A stretch of DNA of 47,935 bases from SFWF01 sp045537915 (GCA_045537915.1 JAZSQK010000059.1:1-47935), one strand, 5' to 3'. Positions 16,682-26,095 are shown, counted from the first letter of the stretch. Numbers and translations are program-made. The notes: generated by a model not told the origin, from the letters alone.

Positions 16682-17194
16682 ATGTGGGAGATAGACCTTT
16701 CAAATCAAATAATAACATTCCTTTCAAGTATTTTGCTCGGCATCTTTTTTGGTGTTGTTTTTTATACCCTTGAGGCGATAAGGCGTACCGACAAAATCAA
16801 AGGATTAAGGCTCTGGATAAACGATATACTATATTTTCTCTTTGTGGGATTTACTACCTATTGCTTTTTGTTTGTAAGGGTTAACGGGGAGATAAGAGGG
16901 TATGTGTTGCTTGGAGAAGGTATAGGCTTCTGGTGCTTCAAAACGGCTTTTTCAAAATTTTTAATAAGAACGATAGGCTTTGTTTACAGCCTTGTAAAAG
17001 GGATTCTTTTAAAAATAAATGCAAAAATAAGGCAGATGATAGAAAGAAGCTTTAAATTTTTTGCAAATTTGTCCGAAAAAGTCAAACATTTATTTAAAAA
17101 AAGGTTGAAAATCAAAGAAGATATAGTGTATACTGAAAAAAATGGTATAAGAGGAAGTGACACTGATGAGCGCCAAGGCAAATACTCAAAATAA
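16682..17194 (+). CDS. yabQ: Spore cortex biosynthesis protein YabQ
   Basis: Membrane protein, 170 aa, of the YabQ family needed for spore cortex formation in B. subtilis. The first 95 residues hold three hydrophobic segments (around 10-30, 45-65 and 75-95) with TLEAIRRTDKI between the first two. The C-terminal half is basic and likely cytoplasmic. It starts 4 bases after yabP and its end overlaps divIC by about 29 bases. Sequence conservation in YabQ is low and much of the call rests on position and membrane layout. Confidence 0.88.
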   Translation: MWEIDLSNQIITFLSSILLGIFFGVVFYTLEAIRRTDKIKGLRLWINDILYFLFVGFTTYCFLFVRVNGEIRGYVLLGEGIGFWCFKTAFSKFLIRTIGFVYSLVKGILLKINAKIRQMIERSFKFFANLSEKVKHLFKKRLKIKEDIVYTEKNGIRGSDTDERQGKYSK

Positions 17195-17459
17195 AAGCGT
17201 TGTCCTGCGTTTGCTCGCAGTGGCATTTTGTCTGTATCTTGTTTTTTCTCTTGTAGGTCTTTGGAAGGATTATTCCGAGGGCCGTGAGGAACTTGAAAAA
17301 CTTGAGGCTCAGGCACAGCAAACACAGCTTAACATCGATGAAATGAACGATTTGCTTGAAAACGGCACACCGGAAGAAATTATCGAAAAAGCAGCGCGCG
17401 ACCGTCTGGGGTATGTTTATGCGGACGAAAAGGTTTATGTTGACGCCAAGGGCAACTGA
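17166..17459 (+). CDS. divIC: Septum formation initiator DivIC/FtsB
   Basis: Bitopic divisome protein of 97 aa that pairs with FtsL and DivIB. There is a short cytoplasmic N-terminus, one transmembrane helix (about residues 15-33), then a coiled coil from about 36 to 65 (EELEKLEAQAQQTQ). After it comes the conserved EIIEKAARDRLGYVYADEKV motif that defines the family. The start is taken as the ATG at 17166 with GAGGAAG upstream. Overlap with yabQ suggests coupled translation. Confidence 0.94.
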   Translation: MSAKANTQNKSVVLRLLAVAFCLYLVFSLVGLWKDYSEGREELEKLEAQAQQTQLNIDEMNDLLENGTPEEIIEKAARDRLGYVYADEKVYVDAKGN

Positions 17460-17498
17460 TAACATTTACCTTGATTTTTGAGGAGGAAGCGCAACCTA

Positions 17499-17960
17499 AT
17501 GCAACTAACCGTTGGAGAAATCGTTCAGGGAAAGATTACCGCCGTTAAGGATTACGGTGTGTTTGTTGATCTCGGCGAGGGCAAGACCGGAATGGTACAT
17601 ATCTCTGAAATCGCTCAGACCTATGTAAGTGAAATCAGAGAATTTGTAAAGGAAAATGACGAGGTAAAGGTAAAGATAATTGCTATCGGCGACGACGGCA
17701 AGATAAACCTCAGCATTAAAAAGGCTCAGGAACCATCACAGGCTGCAGCAAAGCCTGAAAGAAAAGAGCGCAGACAGTATACGCCGAAGGCGTCCCCGGC
17801 AGCGCCCGACGGTTCTTATGTCTGGACTGCTAAAAAGAGCGAAGCCTCCTCTTTCGAAGAGATGATGAGTCAGTTTAAGCAGACAAGCGATGAAAAGTTT
17901 TCTGATTTAAAAAGGAAAAACCCTGATGCTAAGCGAAATCGCAGAGCAGGCGTAAAATAA
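17499..17960 (+). CDS. yabR: S1 RNA-binding domain protein YabR
   Basis: 153-aa protein with one S1 domain at residues 1-72 (VGEIVQGKITAVKDYGVFVD and GMVHISEIA) and a basic, low-complexity tail. It is the general stress/RNA-binding protein at the end of the yab cluster in Firmicutes. The ATG at 17499 follows AGGAGG at 17481-17486 with rather long spacing of 12. A TTG at 17478 is possible but lacks a site upstream. A terminator follows immediately. Confidence 0.9.
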   Translation: MQLTVGEIVQGKITAVKDYGVFVDLGEGKTGMVHISEIAQTYVSEIREFVKENDEVKVKIIAIGDDGKINLSIKKAQEPSQAAAKPERKERRQYTPKASPAAPDGSYVWTAKKSEASSFEEMMSQFKQTSDEKFSDLKRKNPDAKRNRRAGVK

Positions 17961-17966
17961 AACAGC

Positions 17967-17991
17967 AGGCGGGCTTGAAGTCCGCCTTTTT
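17967..17991 (+). terminator. Rho-independent terminator after yabR
   Basis: Stem AGGCGGG/TCCGCCT (one G-T pair) around CTTGAAG, followed by TTTT. It ends the yab/divIC cluster. Confidence 0.85.
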
Positions 17992-18033
17992 AATGTTGAT
18001 AGGACATAATAACATAATTGATTGGATAGTATA

Positions 18034-19152
18034 ATGGGAAAAATTAAGTTTGTGGCTCCCTGCCTGTTTGGTGTTGAATCGATTGCGGCAGGAGAGCTTA
18101 TCAGAATGGGAACTCAAAATGTAACCGCAGAAAACGGCAGAGTCTGTTTTGAGGGGGATTTAAACACCCTTGCCAGAGCAAATATCAATTCCAGATACTG
18201 CGAGAGAATATGTATAAACGTGGGACAGTTTGAAGCTGCCTCCTTTGAGGAACTTTTTGAGGGGGTAAAAAGGCTTCCATGGGAGGCATATATAGGAAAG
18301 ACCGACGCCTTTCCCGTAAACGGATACAGTCTTAATTCGGCCCTTTTCAGCATACCTGACTGTCAGTCGATAATAAAAAAGGCTATCGTCGAAAGGCTTA
18401 AATCAAAATACAATATAAGCTGGTTTGAGGAGAGCGGTCCCGAGCTTAAGATACGCTTTTCAATACTGAAAAATCAGGTTACTATGATGATAGACACCTC
18501 GGGAGAGGGGCTTCACAAAAGAGGCTACAGAAGGAATTCCAATGCGGCGCCACTTAAGGAGACCTTGGCTGCTGCCATCTGCGATACGGCAAGAATATAT
18601 CCCGATACAAAGCTTTTCGACCCCTTTTGCGGCTCGGGAACTATTCTTATCGAAGCGGCAATGATGGCAAAGAAGATGGCACCCGGTCTCAGAAGATTTT
18701 TTGCGGCAGAAAAGTTCGGCTTTGTTCCTGAAAAGGTCTGGCAAGAGGAAAGGTCAAGGGCGCAGGACAACATTCTGCAGAACATTGATTTTGAGGCTGT
18801 CGGCTACGATATAGACCCTGAGGCAATAAAGCTTACCGAAGAGAACGCCGCAAAGGCAGGGGTCTCTAAATATATTAGGGTAAGCAAGGCGGATGTCAGA
18901 GATTTTAAGGTCCCCGATGAGAGATGTCTTGTGATTACAAACCCGCCCTATGGCGAGAGACTTTTAGATATAAAAGCAGCCGAAGAGCTTTATGCCATTA
19001 TGGGCAATAGGTTCATATCGGGCGAGGGTAGAAAGTATTTTGTAATAAGCCCTCACGATGAATTTGAAAGCATTTTCGGCAGAACGGCAGACAAAAGAAG
19101 AAAGCTATATAACGGAATGATAAAATGCCAACTTTATATGTATTTTAAATAG
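18034..19152 (+). CDS. THUMP-domain class I SAM-dependent 23S rRNA guanine-N2 methyltransferase (YpsC/RlmL type)
   Basis: 372 aa from the ATG at 18034. An N-terminal ferredoxin-like/THUMP part (residues about 1-155) is followed by a UPF0020-type methyltransferase. The SAM-binding FDPFCGSGTILIEAA lies near residue 195, GYDIDPEAIKLTEENA near 255, and the catalytic TNPPYGERL near 302. This is the RlmL N-terminal half / YpsC family that forms m2G in 23S rRNA. The exact target base is inferred. No good ribosome-binding site is seen before this ATG. Confidence 0.92.
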   Translation: MGKIKFVAPCLFGVESIAAGELIRMGTQNVTAENGRVCFEGDLNTLARANINSRYCERICINVGQFEAASFEELFEGVKRLPWEAYIGKTDAFPVNGYSLNSALFSIPDCQSIIKKAIVERLKSKYNISWFEESGPELKIRFSILKNQVTMMIDTSGEGLHKRGYRRNSNAAPLKETLAAAICDTARIYPDTKLFDPFCGSGTILIEAAMMAKKMAPGLRRFFAAEKFGFVPEKVWQEERSRAQDNILQNIDFEAVGYDIDPEAIKLTEENAAKAGVSKYIRVSKADVRDFKVPDERCLVITNPPYGERLLDIKAAEELYAIMGNRFISGEGRKYFVISPHDEFESIFGRTADKRRKLYNGMIKCQLYMYFK

Positions 19153-19165
19153 GAGGAGTCTTAAA

Positions 19166-20062
19166 ATGAGAGATGTATATATCATCAATCCTGCGGCGGG
19201 AAAGCTTGACAGCACAAAGACTCTGACCGAGGAGATAAGAAAGCATTACGGCGACGAGGCCAAGATAATTATTACAGAGGGACACGGCGACGCTCTTATA
19301 AAGGCTCGTGCCGAAGCCGAAACGGGTGACCAGGTCAGGATATTTGCCTGCGGCGGAGACGGAACCTCTTTTGAGGTTCTTAACGGAATAGTCGGATATG
19401 AAAACGCCTCTATCGGAGTTATCCCTGTGGGCTCGGCTAATGATTTTATCAAGTATTTCGGCTTTGATTCAAAGGCTTTGTTTCTTGATATTGAAAAGCA
19501 GAAAAATGGCAGACTAATAGAAATCGACCTTATTAAAGCAGGGGATATGTATTGTATGAACCAGTGCTGCGCAGGTTTTGATGCAAGGGTTGCAGATGAA
19601 ATGATTAAGTTCAAGCGGCTTCCCGGCGTGTCCGGCGCAATGGCTTATAATTTGTCCCTTGTAAAGAACATGCTTGGCAAACTCGGTACTAATGTCAGGG
19701 TGGTGACCGATGGCAGAGAGTTTACAAGCGGCAGCGCCCTTTTTGCGATCTGCGCAAATGCGCCGGTTTACGGCGGAGGATACATAAGTGCTCCCAACGC
19801 AAAGCCCGATGACGGACTGCTCGACTGCGTATCAATAAAAACTATTTCAATTTTCAGATTTTTAAGGCTTGTCAATATATATAAAAACGGTCGACATGAA
19901 GGACTTGACTGCTGTACTATGGGACGGTGCAGGGAATTTGAATTCTTTGCTGAAAAAAGTGTTCCGATCAGCCTTGACGGTGAAATAATTCATTCCGACC
20001 ATCTCAAGTGCGAAATAGTCGAAAAAGCTATAAAGCTTGTGGTTCCCGAGGGAATTTATTAA
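19166..20062 (+). CDS. YegS/DagK-family lipid kinase
   Basis: Diacylglycerol kinase-like enzyme of 298 aa that would phosphorylate a membrane lipid. INPAAGK at residue 5 and the nucleotide-binding CGGDGTSFEVLNGI with GGDGT near residue 63 are diagnostic. IGVIPVGSANDFIKYFG follows. The C-terminal beta-rich domain has the SLDGEI element. AGGAGGAG lies upstream of the ATG. Lipid specificity cannot be told from the sequence. Confidence 0.9.
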   Translation: MRDVYIINPAAGKLDSTKTLTEEIRKHYGDEAKIIITEGHGDALIKARAEAETGDQVRIFACGGDGTSFEVLNGIVGYENASIGVIPVGSANDFIKYFGFDSKALFLDIEKQKNGRLIEIDLIKAGDMYCMNQCCAGFDARVADEMIKFKRLPGVSGAMAYNLSLVKNMLGKLGTNVRVVTDGREFTSGSALFAICANAPVYGGGYISAPNAKPDDGLLDCVSIKTISIFRFLRLVNIYKNGRHEGLDCCTMGRCREFEFFAEKSVPISLDGEIIHSDHLKCEIVEKAIKLVVPEGIY

Positions 20063-20088
20063 GAATTTTTAAATTTTGTTAAAAGCCC

Positions 20089-20116
20089 TTGATTTTTACT
20101 AAAAAATGGCTAAAAT
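20089..20116 (+). promoter_or_regulatory. Probable sigma-A promoter of groESL
   Basis: TTGATT (20089-20094), 16-base spacer, TAAAAT (20111-20116). The CIRCE operator begins six bases downstream, placing the repressor over the transcription start. Confidence 0.6.
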
Positions 20117-20121
20117 ATAAA

Positions 20122-20148
20122 TTAGCACTCAAGGCAATAGAGTGCTAA
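20122..20148. promoter_or_regulatory. CIRCE operator (HrcA binding site)
   Basis: Perfect consensus: TTAGCACTC, nine bases, GAGTGCTAA. HrcA bound here represses groESL until heat or misfolded-protein load titrates the repressor through GroEL. hrcA itself is not in the window. Confidence 0.97.
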
Positions 20149-20177
20149 TTTGAATAAATCTATTTGGAGGCATATAT

Positions 20178-20462
20178 ATGAATATCAAACCTTTACTCGA
20201 CAGGGTAGTACTTAAATCTGTTGAGGCTGAGGAGACCACAAAGAGCGGTATAATACTTACTGCGGCAGCAAAAGAAAAACCGGAAATCGCCGAGGTTGTG
20301 GCTGTAGGTCCCGGCGGAGTTGTTGACGGAAATCAGGTTGAAATGATTGTTAAGGTTGGCGACAAGGTAATCACTGCGAAATATGCAGGTACCGAGGTTA
20401 AGGTGGATGGGGAAGAATATTCTATCGTCCGTCAGGCTGACATTCTTGCAATTGTAGACTAA
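20178..20462 (+). CDS. groES: Co-chaperonin GroES (Cpn10)
   Basis: 94-aa heptameric lid of the GroEL chamber. It begins MNIKPLLDRVVLK and carries the mobile-loop region TTKSGIIL near residue 19 and YAGTEVKVDGEEYSIV near the end. The normal family length is 94-97. TTGGAGG lies upstream. It is controlled by the CIRCE element 29 bases before its start and followed 17 bases later by groEL. Confidence 0.98.
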   Translation: MNIKPLLDRVVLKSVEAEETTKSGIILTAAAKEKPEIAEVVAVGPGGVVDGNQVEMIVKVGDKVITAKYAGTEVKVDGEEYSIVRQADILAIVD

Positions 20463-20479
20463 TTGGGAGGTATTTTATT

Positions 20480-22117
20480 ATGGCAAAGGATATTATTTTC
20501 GGAGAAGACGCCAGAAAAGCCCTTCAGGCAGGCGTTGATAAAATTGCAGATGCCGTAAAGGTAACACTTGGACCCAAGGGCAGAAATGCAGTACTTGAGC
20601 GTAGCTTTGGCGCACCCCTCATCACAAATGACGGTGTAACAATCGCAAAGGAAATTGAACTTTCAAATCCTTTTGAAAACACAGGCGCTCAGCTTGTAAA
20701 AGAGGTTGCTACAAAGACTAATGATTGCGCAGGTGACGGTACAACAACCGCAACCGTTCTGGCACAGGCTCTTATCTGTGAGGGTATGAAGAATGTCGCA
20801 GCAGGAGCAAACCCGATGGTAGTTAAAAAGGGTATTAAAAAGGCTGTAGATACTGCAGTTGAAACTGTTGTTGCAAATTCAAAGAAGGTAACAGGCAGCG
20901 AGGATATCGAGCGTGTTGCTACCGTTTCTGCAGGAGATAATTTCATAGGAAAGCTTATTGCAGAGGCTATGGATAAGGTTACTGCTGACGGAGTTATTAC
21001 GGTTGAAGAGTCAAAAACCGCTGAAACCTACAGCGAGGTTGTAGAGGGAATGCAGTTTGACCGTGGTTATATCACTCCATATATGGTTACCGACACCGAT
21101 AAGATGGAGGCGGTTATAGACGATGCCTACATTCTCATAACCGATAAGAAGATTTCTGTAATTCAGGATGTTCTTCCTCTCTTAGAGCAGATAGTTCAGG
21201 CAGGCAAGAAGCTTGTTATTATTGCAGAGGATATCGAGGGCGAGGCCCTTTCAACCCTTATTGTCAATAAGCTTCGTGGAACCTTTATGTGCGTAGGCGT
21301 TAAGGCTCCCGGCTTTGGCGACAGAAGAAAGGAAATGCTTCAGGATATCGCTATTCTTACTGGCGGAGAGGTTATTTCTGAGGAGCTCGGACTTGACCTT
21401 AAGGAAACAGGAGTTCATCAGCTCGGCCGTGCCCGTCAGGTTAAGGTTGGAAAGGAAAACACCATTATTGTTGACGGCGCAGGAAATCCCGAGGCAATTA
21501 AGAACAGAACTGCTCAGATTAGAAGCCAGATTGCAGTTACAACAAGCGATTTCGACCGTGAAAAGCTCGAGGAAAGACTTGCTAAGCTTTCGGGCGGCGT
21601 AGCCGTTATCAAGGTAGGAGCTGCTACCGAGGTAGAAATGAAGGAGCAGAAGCTCAGAATAGAAGATGCTCTTTCGGCAACCAAGGCTGCCGTTGAAGAA
21701 GGAATTGTTGCAGGCGGCGGCGTAGCCCTTGTCAATGCTATTGATTCTGTAAAGGCTCTGCTTGATAAGACCGAAGGTGACGAAAAGACCGGCGTTAACA
21801 TCGTGCTTAAGGCACTGGAGGCTCCTATCCGTCAGATCGCACACAATGCAGGACTTGAAGGCTCTGTAATTATTGATAAGATTCTGTCAGAGGGCAAGGC
21901 AAACTACGGCTTCGATGCATATAACGAAGAATATGTAGACATGATCGAGGCAGGAATTGTTGATCCTACAAAGGTTACCCGTTCTGCACTTCAGAATGCA
22001 GCATCGGTTGCATCTATGGTTCTCACAACCGAAACCCTTGTTGCTGAAAACAAGGACGATGCAAAGGCAAAGGCGGCAGCCCAAGCAGCAGCTGCAGCCG
22101 GCGGCGGAATGTATTAA
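20480..22117 (+). CDS. groEL: Chaperonin GroEL (Cpn60)
   Basis: 545-aa ATP-dependent folding chamber. Family motifs include KVTLGPKGRNAVLER near residue 32, the ATP-binding NDCAGDGTTTATVLAQ near 82, and AAVEEGIVAGGGVAL near 405. The C-terminus is Ala-rich and ends GGGMY, a shortened form of the usual Gly-Gly-Met tail. Strong GGAGGT upstream and biased codon use suggest high expression. A strong terminator follows. Confidence 0.98.
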   Translation: MAKDIIFGEDARKALQAGVDKIADAVKVTLGPKGRNAVLERSFGAPLITNDGVTIAKEIELSNPFENTGAQLVKEVATKTNDCAGDGTTTATVLAQALICEGMKNVAAGANPMVVKKGIKKAVDTAVETVVANSKKVTGSEDIERVATVSAGDNFIGKLIAEAMDKVTADGVITVEESKTAETYSEVVEGMQFDRGYITPYMVTDTDKMEAVIDDAYILITDKKISVIQDVLPLLEQIVQAGKKLVIIAEDIEGEALSTLIVNKLRGTFMCVGVKAPGFGDRRKEMLQDIAILTGGEVISEELGLDLKETGVHQLGRARQVKVGKENTIIVDGAGNPEAIKNRTAQIRSQIAVTTSDFDREKLEERLAKLSGGVAVIKVGAATEVEMKEQKLRIEDALSATKAAVEEGIVAGGGVALVNAIDSVKALLDKTEGDEKTGVNIVLKALEAPIRQIAHNAGLEGSVIIDKILSEGKANYGFDAYNEEYVDMIEAGIVDPTKVTRSALQNAASVASMVLTTETLVAENKDDAKAKAAAQAAAAAGGGMY

Positions 22118-22128
22118 AAAGGCTTTTA

Positions 22129-22158
22129 AAACCCGAGTCAAATGACTCGGGTTTTTTT
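22129..22158 (+). terminator. Rho-independent terminator after groEL
   Basis: A 12-bp perfect stem (22129-22140 with 22143-22154) with a 2-base A loop and a run of T. Confidence 0.95.
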
Positions 22159-22230
22159 GCTTATATTCTCCGGTATCTTTGGAAATTCAAAACTTGCGGG
22201 TTTAAAAAATAACGATATAAATTAAGTTTT

Positions 22231-22297
22231 TTGAGCATATAGTGCAAAAAGAAAATGCAAAAGTGCATTTACTTGAATAGGTGCAATAAATTATAAT
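22231..22297 (+). promoter_or_regulatory. Promoter region A of the DUF4874/DUF4832 genes, shared with 26096-26161
   Basis: TTTACT (22268-22273), 18-base spacer, TATAAT (22292-22297). Upstream, the block from TTGAGCA at 22231 through a GTGC and an A-rich AAAAGAAAAT to the -35 is closely repeated before the third paralogue. Such conservation in non-coding DNA points to a common regulator site or a recent duplication. Confidence 0.7.
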
Positions 22298-22360
22298 AAA
22301 ATAAATAGATATATCTTTATTGAATTATAATGTTGAAATACAATATAAAGGGTGAACATT

Positions 22361-24130
22361 ATGTCTACAAACTTCAAAAAAATTGAATTCAAGCCTCTTT
22401 CTGCAGGAACGGCAAGAACTCACAGGGCCGAGGCTTTTGCCAGAACGGTAGCGGGAAGAACAAACGATATTCTCCTTTTCGGCAATCCCGACAGAGGCTA
22501 TAGAACAACAATGCCGCTTATTATGCTTGGAAAGCATCCCGATCCGGAGGATCCTACAAAATCGAGTGATACCTGTGACCTTATTACACGAAACCCGGAT
22601 GGAAGCGTTTGTTATAACAGAAAGGGTAAATGTGCGGGAAAACACAGGGTAGATGTGTTTTACGAAAATCTTGATTTTGAAACCACTGAAAAAGTAATGG
22701 ATTATCTCTTTACTCTTGTTTATTTCAGAACCGAGAAGACCGACTTTGAAAACAAGCTTATTCTGGTACAGGCAGGTCTTGCACCATACAATAAGGTCGA
22801 CACTTTACCTGACCGTGTATTTGAGGTCTTTGATTTGTTTTTTGATAAGTGCCGTGAACGAAAATGCAAGGTGCTCTTCCGTTACGGATACCACGGAATT
22901 CAGCTCAACTGGCGTACCAGCGAGGAAAACCGTCAGAAGCATCTGGAACGCAACGCAAATGAGGAAACAATGATAAAACATATTAACCAGTTTGCGCCCT
23001 TCATTACAAAAAATATTGACATTATACATAAATGGTCAAGCGGTGTTATCGGCTCGGGCGGAGAAATGTGTTATGACTATCAGTATCCAACAGTAAATTA
23101 TGATAGAATCATAAAGGAGATTGTCGAAAAGGTTTGTGTTCCCAATAATATTAGTTACTCGGTTCGTATGCCTAAATTCAAATATGCGCTTTTGGAAAAC
23201 GAGCCTGATTACAAGTATGCGAAATATATTGGCTACAATAATGATGCAATCTTCGGAGAGCAGGAGCATTGCGGATGGAACTCTGAGTGTTGGCAATATA
23301 ACCATAATTTCGATGTTACAAGGCCAGGGCAGTGCAGAGAGCACGACCTTGGAGGTGTGCATATAAAGAATGACTGGTGGAATCAGGTCTCAGAGGATGC
23401 GGCCTACACCCCTCAATCCGGAGAAATGTATCACCAAACAGGCACTACGCTCAGTGGAAGATCTCCATCCGGTATGGAAATGATAAAACAGATGGCGCAC
23501 CACAGACACACAACAATAAGCCACTGGAACAGCTATGTTGAAACAGCATTTGAGCCGGAAAAAAATGAAAAGGGGCAGGAAGAGCCCAGAGATTCCGTAA
23601 TGCAACGTTGGATAGATAACGAAACGGTTACACCTGAAATTTTAGATGCAGATGGAATTATTTATGATCCTGCTTGGTTCTATGATGACGAAGGAAAGCT
23701 TGTGCACAGAAACCCATATGAGTTTATCCGTGACCACTTAGGTTATAAGGTACAGGCTCAGGATATGATCTTAGAGGGAGATATAAAGGTAGGAGAAAAG
23801 ATAAAGGCAGTAACAGTTCTCAAAAACTTTGGCTTTGCCGCCGCCTTTAATATCGAAAGCGGATATATGATTCTGGATAAGGATTATAATGTGGTATCCG
23901 AGGTTAAGGCAGGAGAGCCTGAAAAGTGGTACAGCCACGATCCTGAAAACTGGAAGTCTACAGAGGTGCTTGAGCACACGGTCACTGCGGATATAACCCT
24001 TCCCAAAGAGAACGGCAAATATTACATAGCCTTCTATATGAGAAACACTATGGAGGATTATGCAAGGCTCTCCAACAATATGTCTTACATAAATGATAAA
24101 TACAATATTCTTTGTGAGTTTGAGATTTAG
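22361..24130 (+). CDS. DUF4874/DUF4832-type glycosidase-like protein, paralogue 1 (no signal peptide)
   Basis: 589 aa from the ATG at 22361 (AAAGGGTGA upstream). The N-terminal domain begins with FGNPDRGYR near residue 41, the usual opening of DUF4874. A barrel-like region contains SGGEMCYDYQYP near residue 230 and FGEQE near 302. QSGEMY near residue 350 and the DHLGYK near 457 match DUF4832, and a beta-rich C-terminal module ends the chain. Conserved Glu residues in these motifs could be catalytic, but activity is unproven for the family. Unlike its two neighbours it has no signal peptide, and none was found in other frames just upstream. It is co-transcribed with paralogue 2 (11-base gap). 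Confidence 0.75.
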   Translation: MSTNFKKIEFKPLSAGTARTHRAEAFARTVAGRTNDILLFGNPDRGYRTTMPLIMLGKHPDPEDPTKSSDTCDLITRNPDGSVCYNRKGKCAGKHRVDVFYENLDFETTEKVMDYLFTLVYFRTEKTDFENKLILVQAGLAPYNKVDTLPDRVFEVFDLFFDKCRERKCKVLFRYGYHGIQLNWRTSEENRQKHLERNANEETMIKHINQFAPFITKNIDIIHKWSSGVIGSGGEMCYDYQYPTVNYDRIIKEIVEKVCVPNNISYSVRMPKFKYALLENEPDYKYAKYIGYNNDAIFGEQEHCGWNSECWQYNHNFDVTRPGQCREHDLGGVHIKNDWWNQVSEDAAYTPQSGEMYHQTGTTLSGRSPSGMEMIKQMAHHRHTTISHWNSYVETAFEPEKNEKGQEEPRDSVMQRWIDNETVTPEILDADGIIYDPAWFYDDEGKLVHRNPYEFIRDHLGYKVQAQDMILEGDIKVGEKIKAVTVLKNFGFAAAFNIESGYMILDKDYNVVSEVKAGEPEKWYSHDPENWKSTEVLEHTVTADITLPKENGKYYIAFYMRNTMEDYARLSNNMSYINDKYNILCEFEI

Positions 24131-24141
24131 GTGGTAAATTT

Positions 24142-26034
24142 ATGATAAAACGAAGTTTAGCATTTCTTATATGTTTGGTTTTAACGGTTACCATAATAGG
24201 ATGTAAAAAAAAGCCTGTCGAGGAGACACCGTCATCTTCACAGGAGATGGTCTCTTCTACAGAATCTATTGATACAAGACCTGTTCAAACGGTTGAGTTT
24301 AAGGCGCTTAGTGCGGGAAAAGCGAGAACCTATAACACGCATATAAAAAACACGTCGGCAGGAAGAACAAACGACATTCTTCTCTTTGGAAATCCGGACA
24401 GGGGTTACAGAACAACCCTTCCGCTACCCATTAAGGATAAGCACCCGGACCCTGAAGATTCCACAAAAACCACCACAACCTGTGACCTTTTTATCAGAAA
24501 CCAAAACGGAAGCGTGTCTATTAACCCTAACGGAAAGTGCCGCGGAAAACACAGCGTGGAGCAGTTTTATGCTAATCTTGATAAAGAATCTTTGGAAAAA
24601 TCCTTTGATTATTTAATGAAGAATGTGTATTTTCGACAGGAAAAGACAGATTATAAGAGCAAGCTTATTCTTGTACAAGCAAGCATTCCGTCGTGGAACA
24701 AGACCGATGTATTGCCTGATGATGTTTTTAAGGTTTTAGATATTTTCTTTGATAAATGCCGTGAACGCGAGTGCAAGGTACTGTTCCGCTATTGTTACCA
24801 CGGACTTCAGCTTAACTGGCAGGTGAGTGAAGAAAACCGAGAAAAGCACGAGAAGGTAAATGCAAACGAGGAAACAATGCTTAAGCATATTGAACAGTTT
24901 GCACCGTTTCTTGCAAAGAACATCGATGTTATTCACAAAATGTCAAGCGGTGTTATTGCATCGGGTGGCGAGATGGCGTTTGATTACCAATACCCTGTTG
25001 TTGATTATGACAAGATTATAAAAGCAATAGTAGAAAAGATTTGTGTTCCCAATAACATTTATTATACCTGCCGTTTGCCTGCATATAAGCTAAATTTGCT
25101 TGAAAATGATCCTGAGTATGAGTACGCAAGTTATATCGGAAATAACAATGATGCTTTCTTTGGAGAGCAGGAGCGTTATGGAATGTGCTCAGACTGTTTC
25201 CAATATAATCACGACTATAATACACCGGAGAAGGGGCAGTGTGAGGAACACGATCTTGGAGGCGACCACATAGCAAACAACTGGTATGAATATGTTTGCG
25301 AAACAGCAGCCTACACCCCGCAGTCAGGAGAAATGTATCATAACATTGCTTTAAGATGGCCTGAAAAATGTCCTACAGGTATGGAGGCTATAAAGCAACT
25401 TGCTCATCATCGCTATACAACTCTCAGCCAGTGGAACAGTTATATAGAATCGGGCTTCGAGGACGAGAAAGTAGACGGCAAGGTGGTCAGCAAAGACTCG
25501 GTAATGCAGCGCTGGATCGATAACGAAACAGTTACACCCGAAATGCTTGATGCAGAGGGAATTATCTACGATCCCGCCTGGTTCTATGATGATAGCGGAA
25601 AATTAGTTCACAGAAACCCCTATGAGTTTATTCGTGACTATCTCGGCTACAAGGTACAGGCTCAGAATATGATCGTAAAAGGTGAGTTCAAGAAGGATAG
25701 CCTGATGACATTTGACCTTACTCTGAAAAACTACGGCTTTGCCGCCGCCTTTAATATCGAAAGCGGATATATGATTTTAGATGAGAATTATAATGTGGTA
25801 TCCGAGGTAAAGGCAGGAGAGCCTGAAAAATGGTACAGCCACGATCCTGAAGACTGGAAGTCTACCGAGGTTCTTGAACATAATGTCAAAGCCGACCTAA
25901 CACTTCCGTCAAAGAGCGGAAAATATTACATAGCCTTCTATATGAGAAACACTATGGAGGATTATGCGAAGCTTTCAAACAATATGTCTTACATAAATGA
26001 TAAATACAATATTCTTTATGAATTTGAAATTTAG
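24142..26034 (+). CDS. DUF4874/DUF4832-type lipoprotein, paralogue 2
   Basis: 630 aa. The N-terminus is a lipoprotein signal: positive MIKR, a hydrophobic core and lipobox TIIGC with Cys 21. A Ser/Thr-rich linker to about residue 52 follows. The rest aligns throughout with paralogue 1 (FGNPDRGYR, SGGEMAFDYQYP, FGEQE, QSGEMY, DYLGYK). The last 110 codons are almost identical at the DNA level to paralogue 1, more so than the middle, which suggests recent gene conversion. It is predicted to be anchored on the outer face of the membrane, perhaps acting on glycans. The substrate is unknown. A terminator follows. Confidence 0.78.
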   Translation: MIKRSLAFLICLVLTVTIIGCKKKPVEETPSSSQEMVSSTESIDTRPVQTVEFKALSAGKARTYNTHIKNTSAGRTNDILLFGNPDRGYRTTLPLPIKDKHPDPEDSTKTTTTCDLFIRNQNGSVSINPNGKCRGKHSVEQFYANLDKESLEKSFDYLMKNVYFRQEKTDYKSKLILVQASIPSWNKTDVLPDDVFKVLDIFFDKCRERECKVLFRYCYHGLQLNWQVSEENREKHEKVNANEETMLKHIEQFAPFLAKNIDVIHKMSSGVIASGGEMAFDYQYPVVDYDKIIKAIVEKICVPNNIYYTCRLPAYKLNLLENDPEYEYASYIGNNNDAFFGEQERYGMCSDCFQYNHDYNTPEKGQCEEHDLGGDHIANNWYEYVCETAAYTPQSGEMYHNIALRWPEKCPTGMEAIKQLAHHRYTTLSQWNSYIESGFEDEKVDGKVVSKDSVMQRWIDNETVTPEMLDAEGIIYDPAWFYDDSGKLVHRNPYEFIRDYLGYKVQAQNMIVKGEFKKDSLMTFDLTLKNYGFAAAFNIESGYMILDENYNVVSEVKAGEPEKWYSHDPEDWKSTEVLEHNVKADLTLPSKSGKYYIAFYMRNTMEDYAKLSNNMSYINDKYNILYEFEI

Positions 26035-26042
26035 ACACTAAC

Positions 26043-26087
26043 AAAAACCGACAACTCCGCAATTTTGGCGGAGTTGTCGGTTTTTTG
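26043..26087 (+). terminator. Rho-independent terminator after paralogue 2
   Basis: A 13-bp perfect GC-rich stem (26048-26060 with 26068-26080), flanked by A and T runs. Confidence 0.95.
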
Positions 26088-26095
26088 ATTTAATT

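Noticed and set aside
18003..18020. Another copy of the dif-like site (ACATAATAACATAAT)
   Set aside because: Only about 10 bases match one arm, and the second arm is not there.
20480..22117. Truncated GroEL because the Gly-Gly-Met tail is short
   Set aside because: The total length of 545 aa and all domains are normal. Tail length varies among species.
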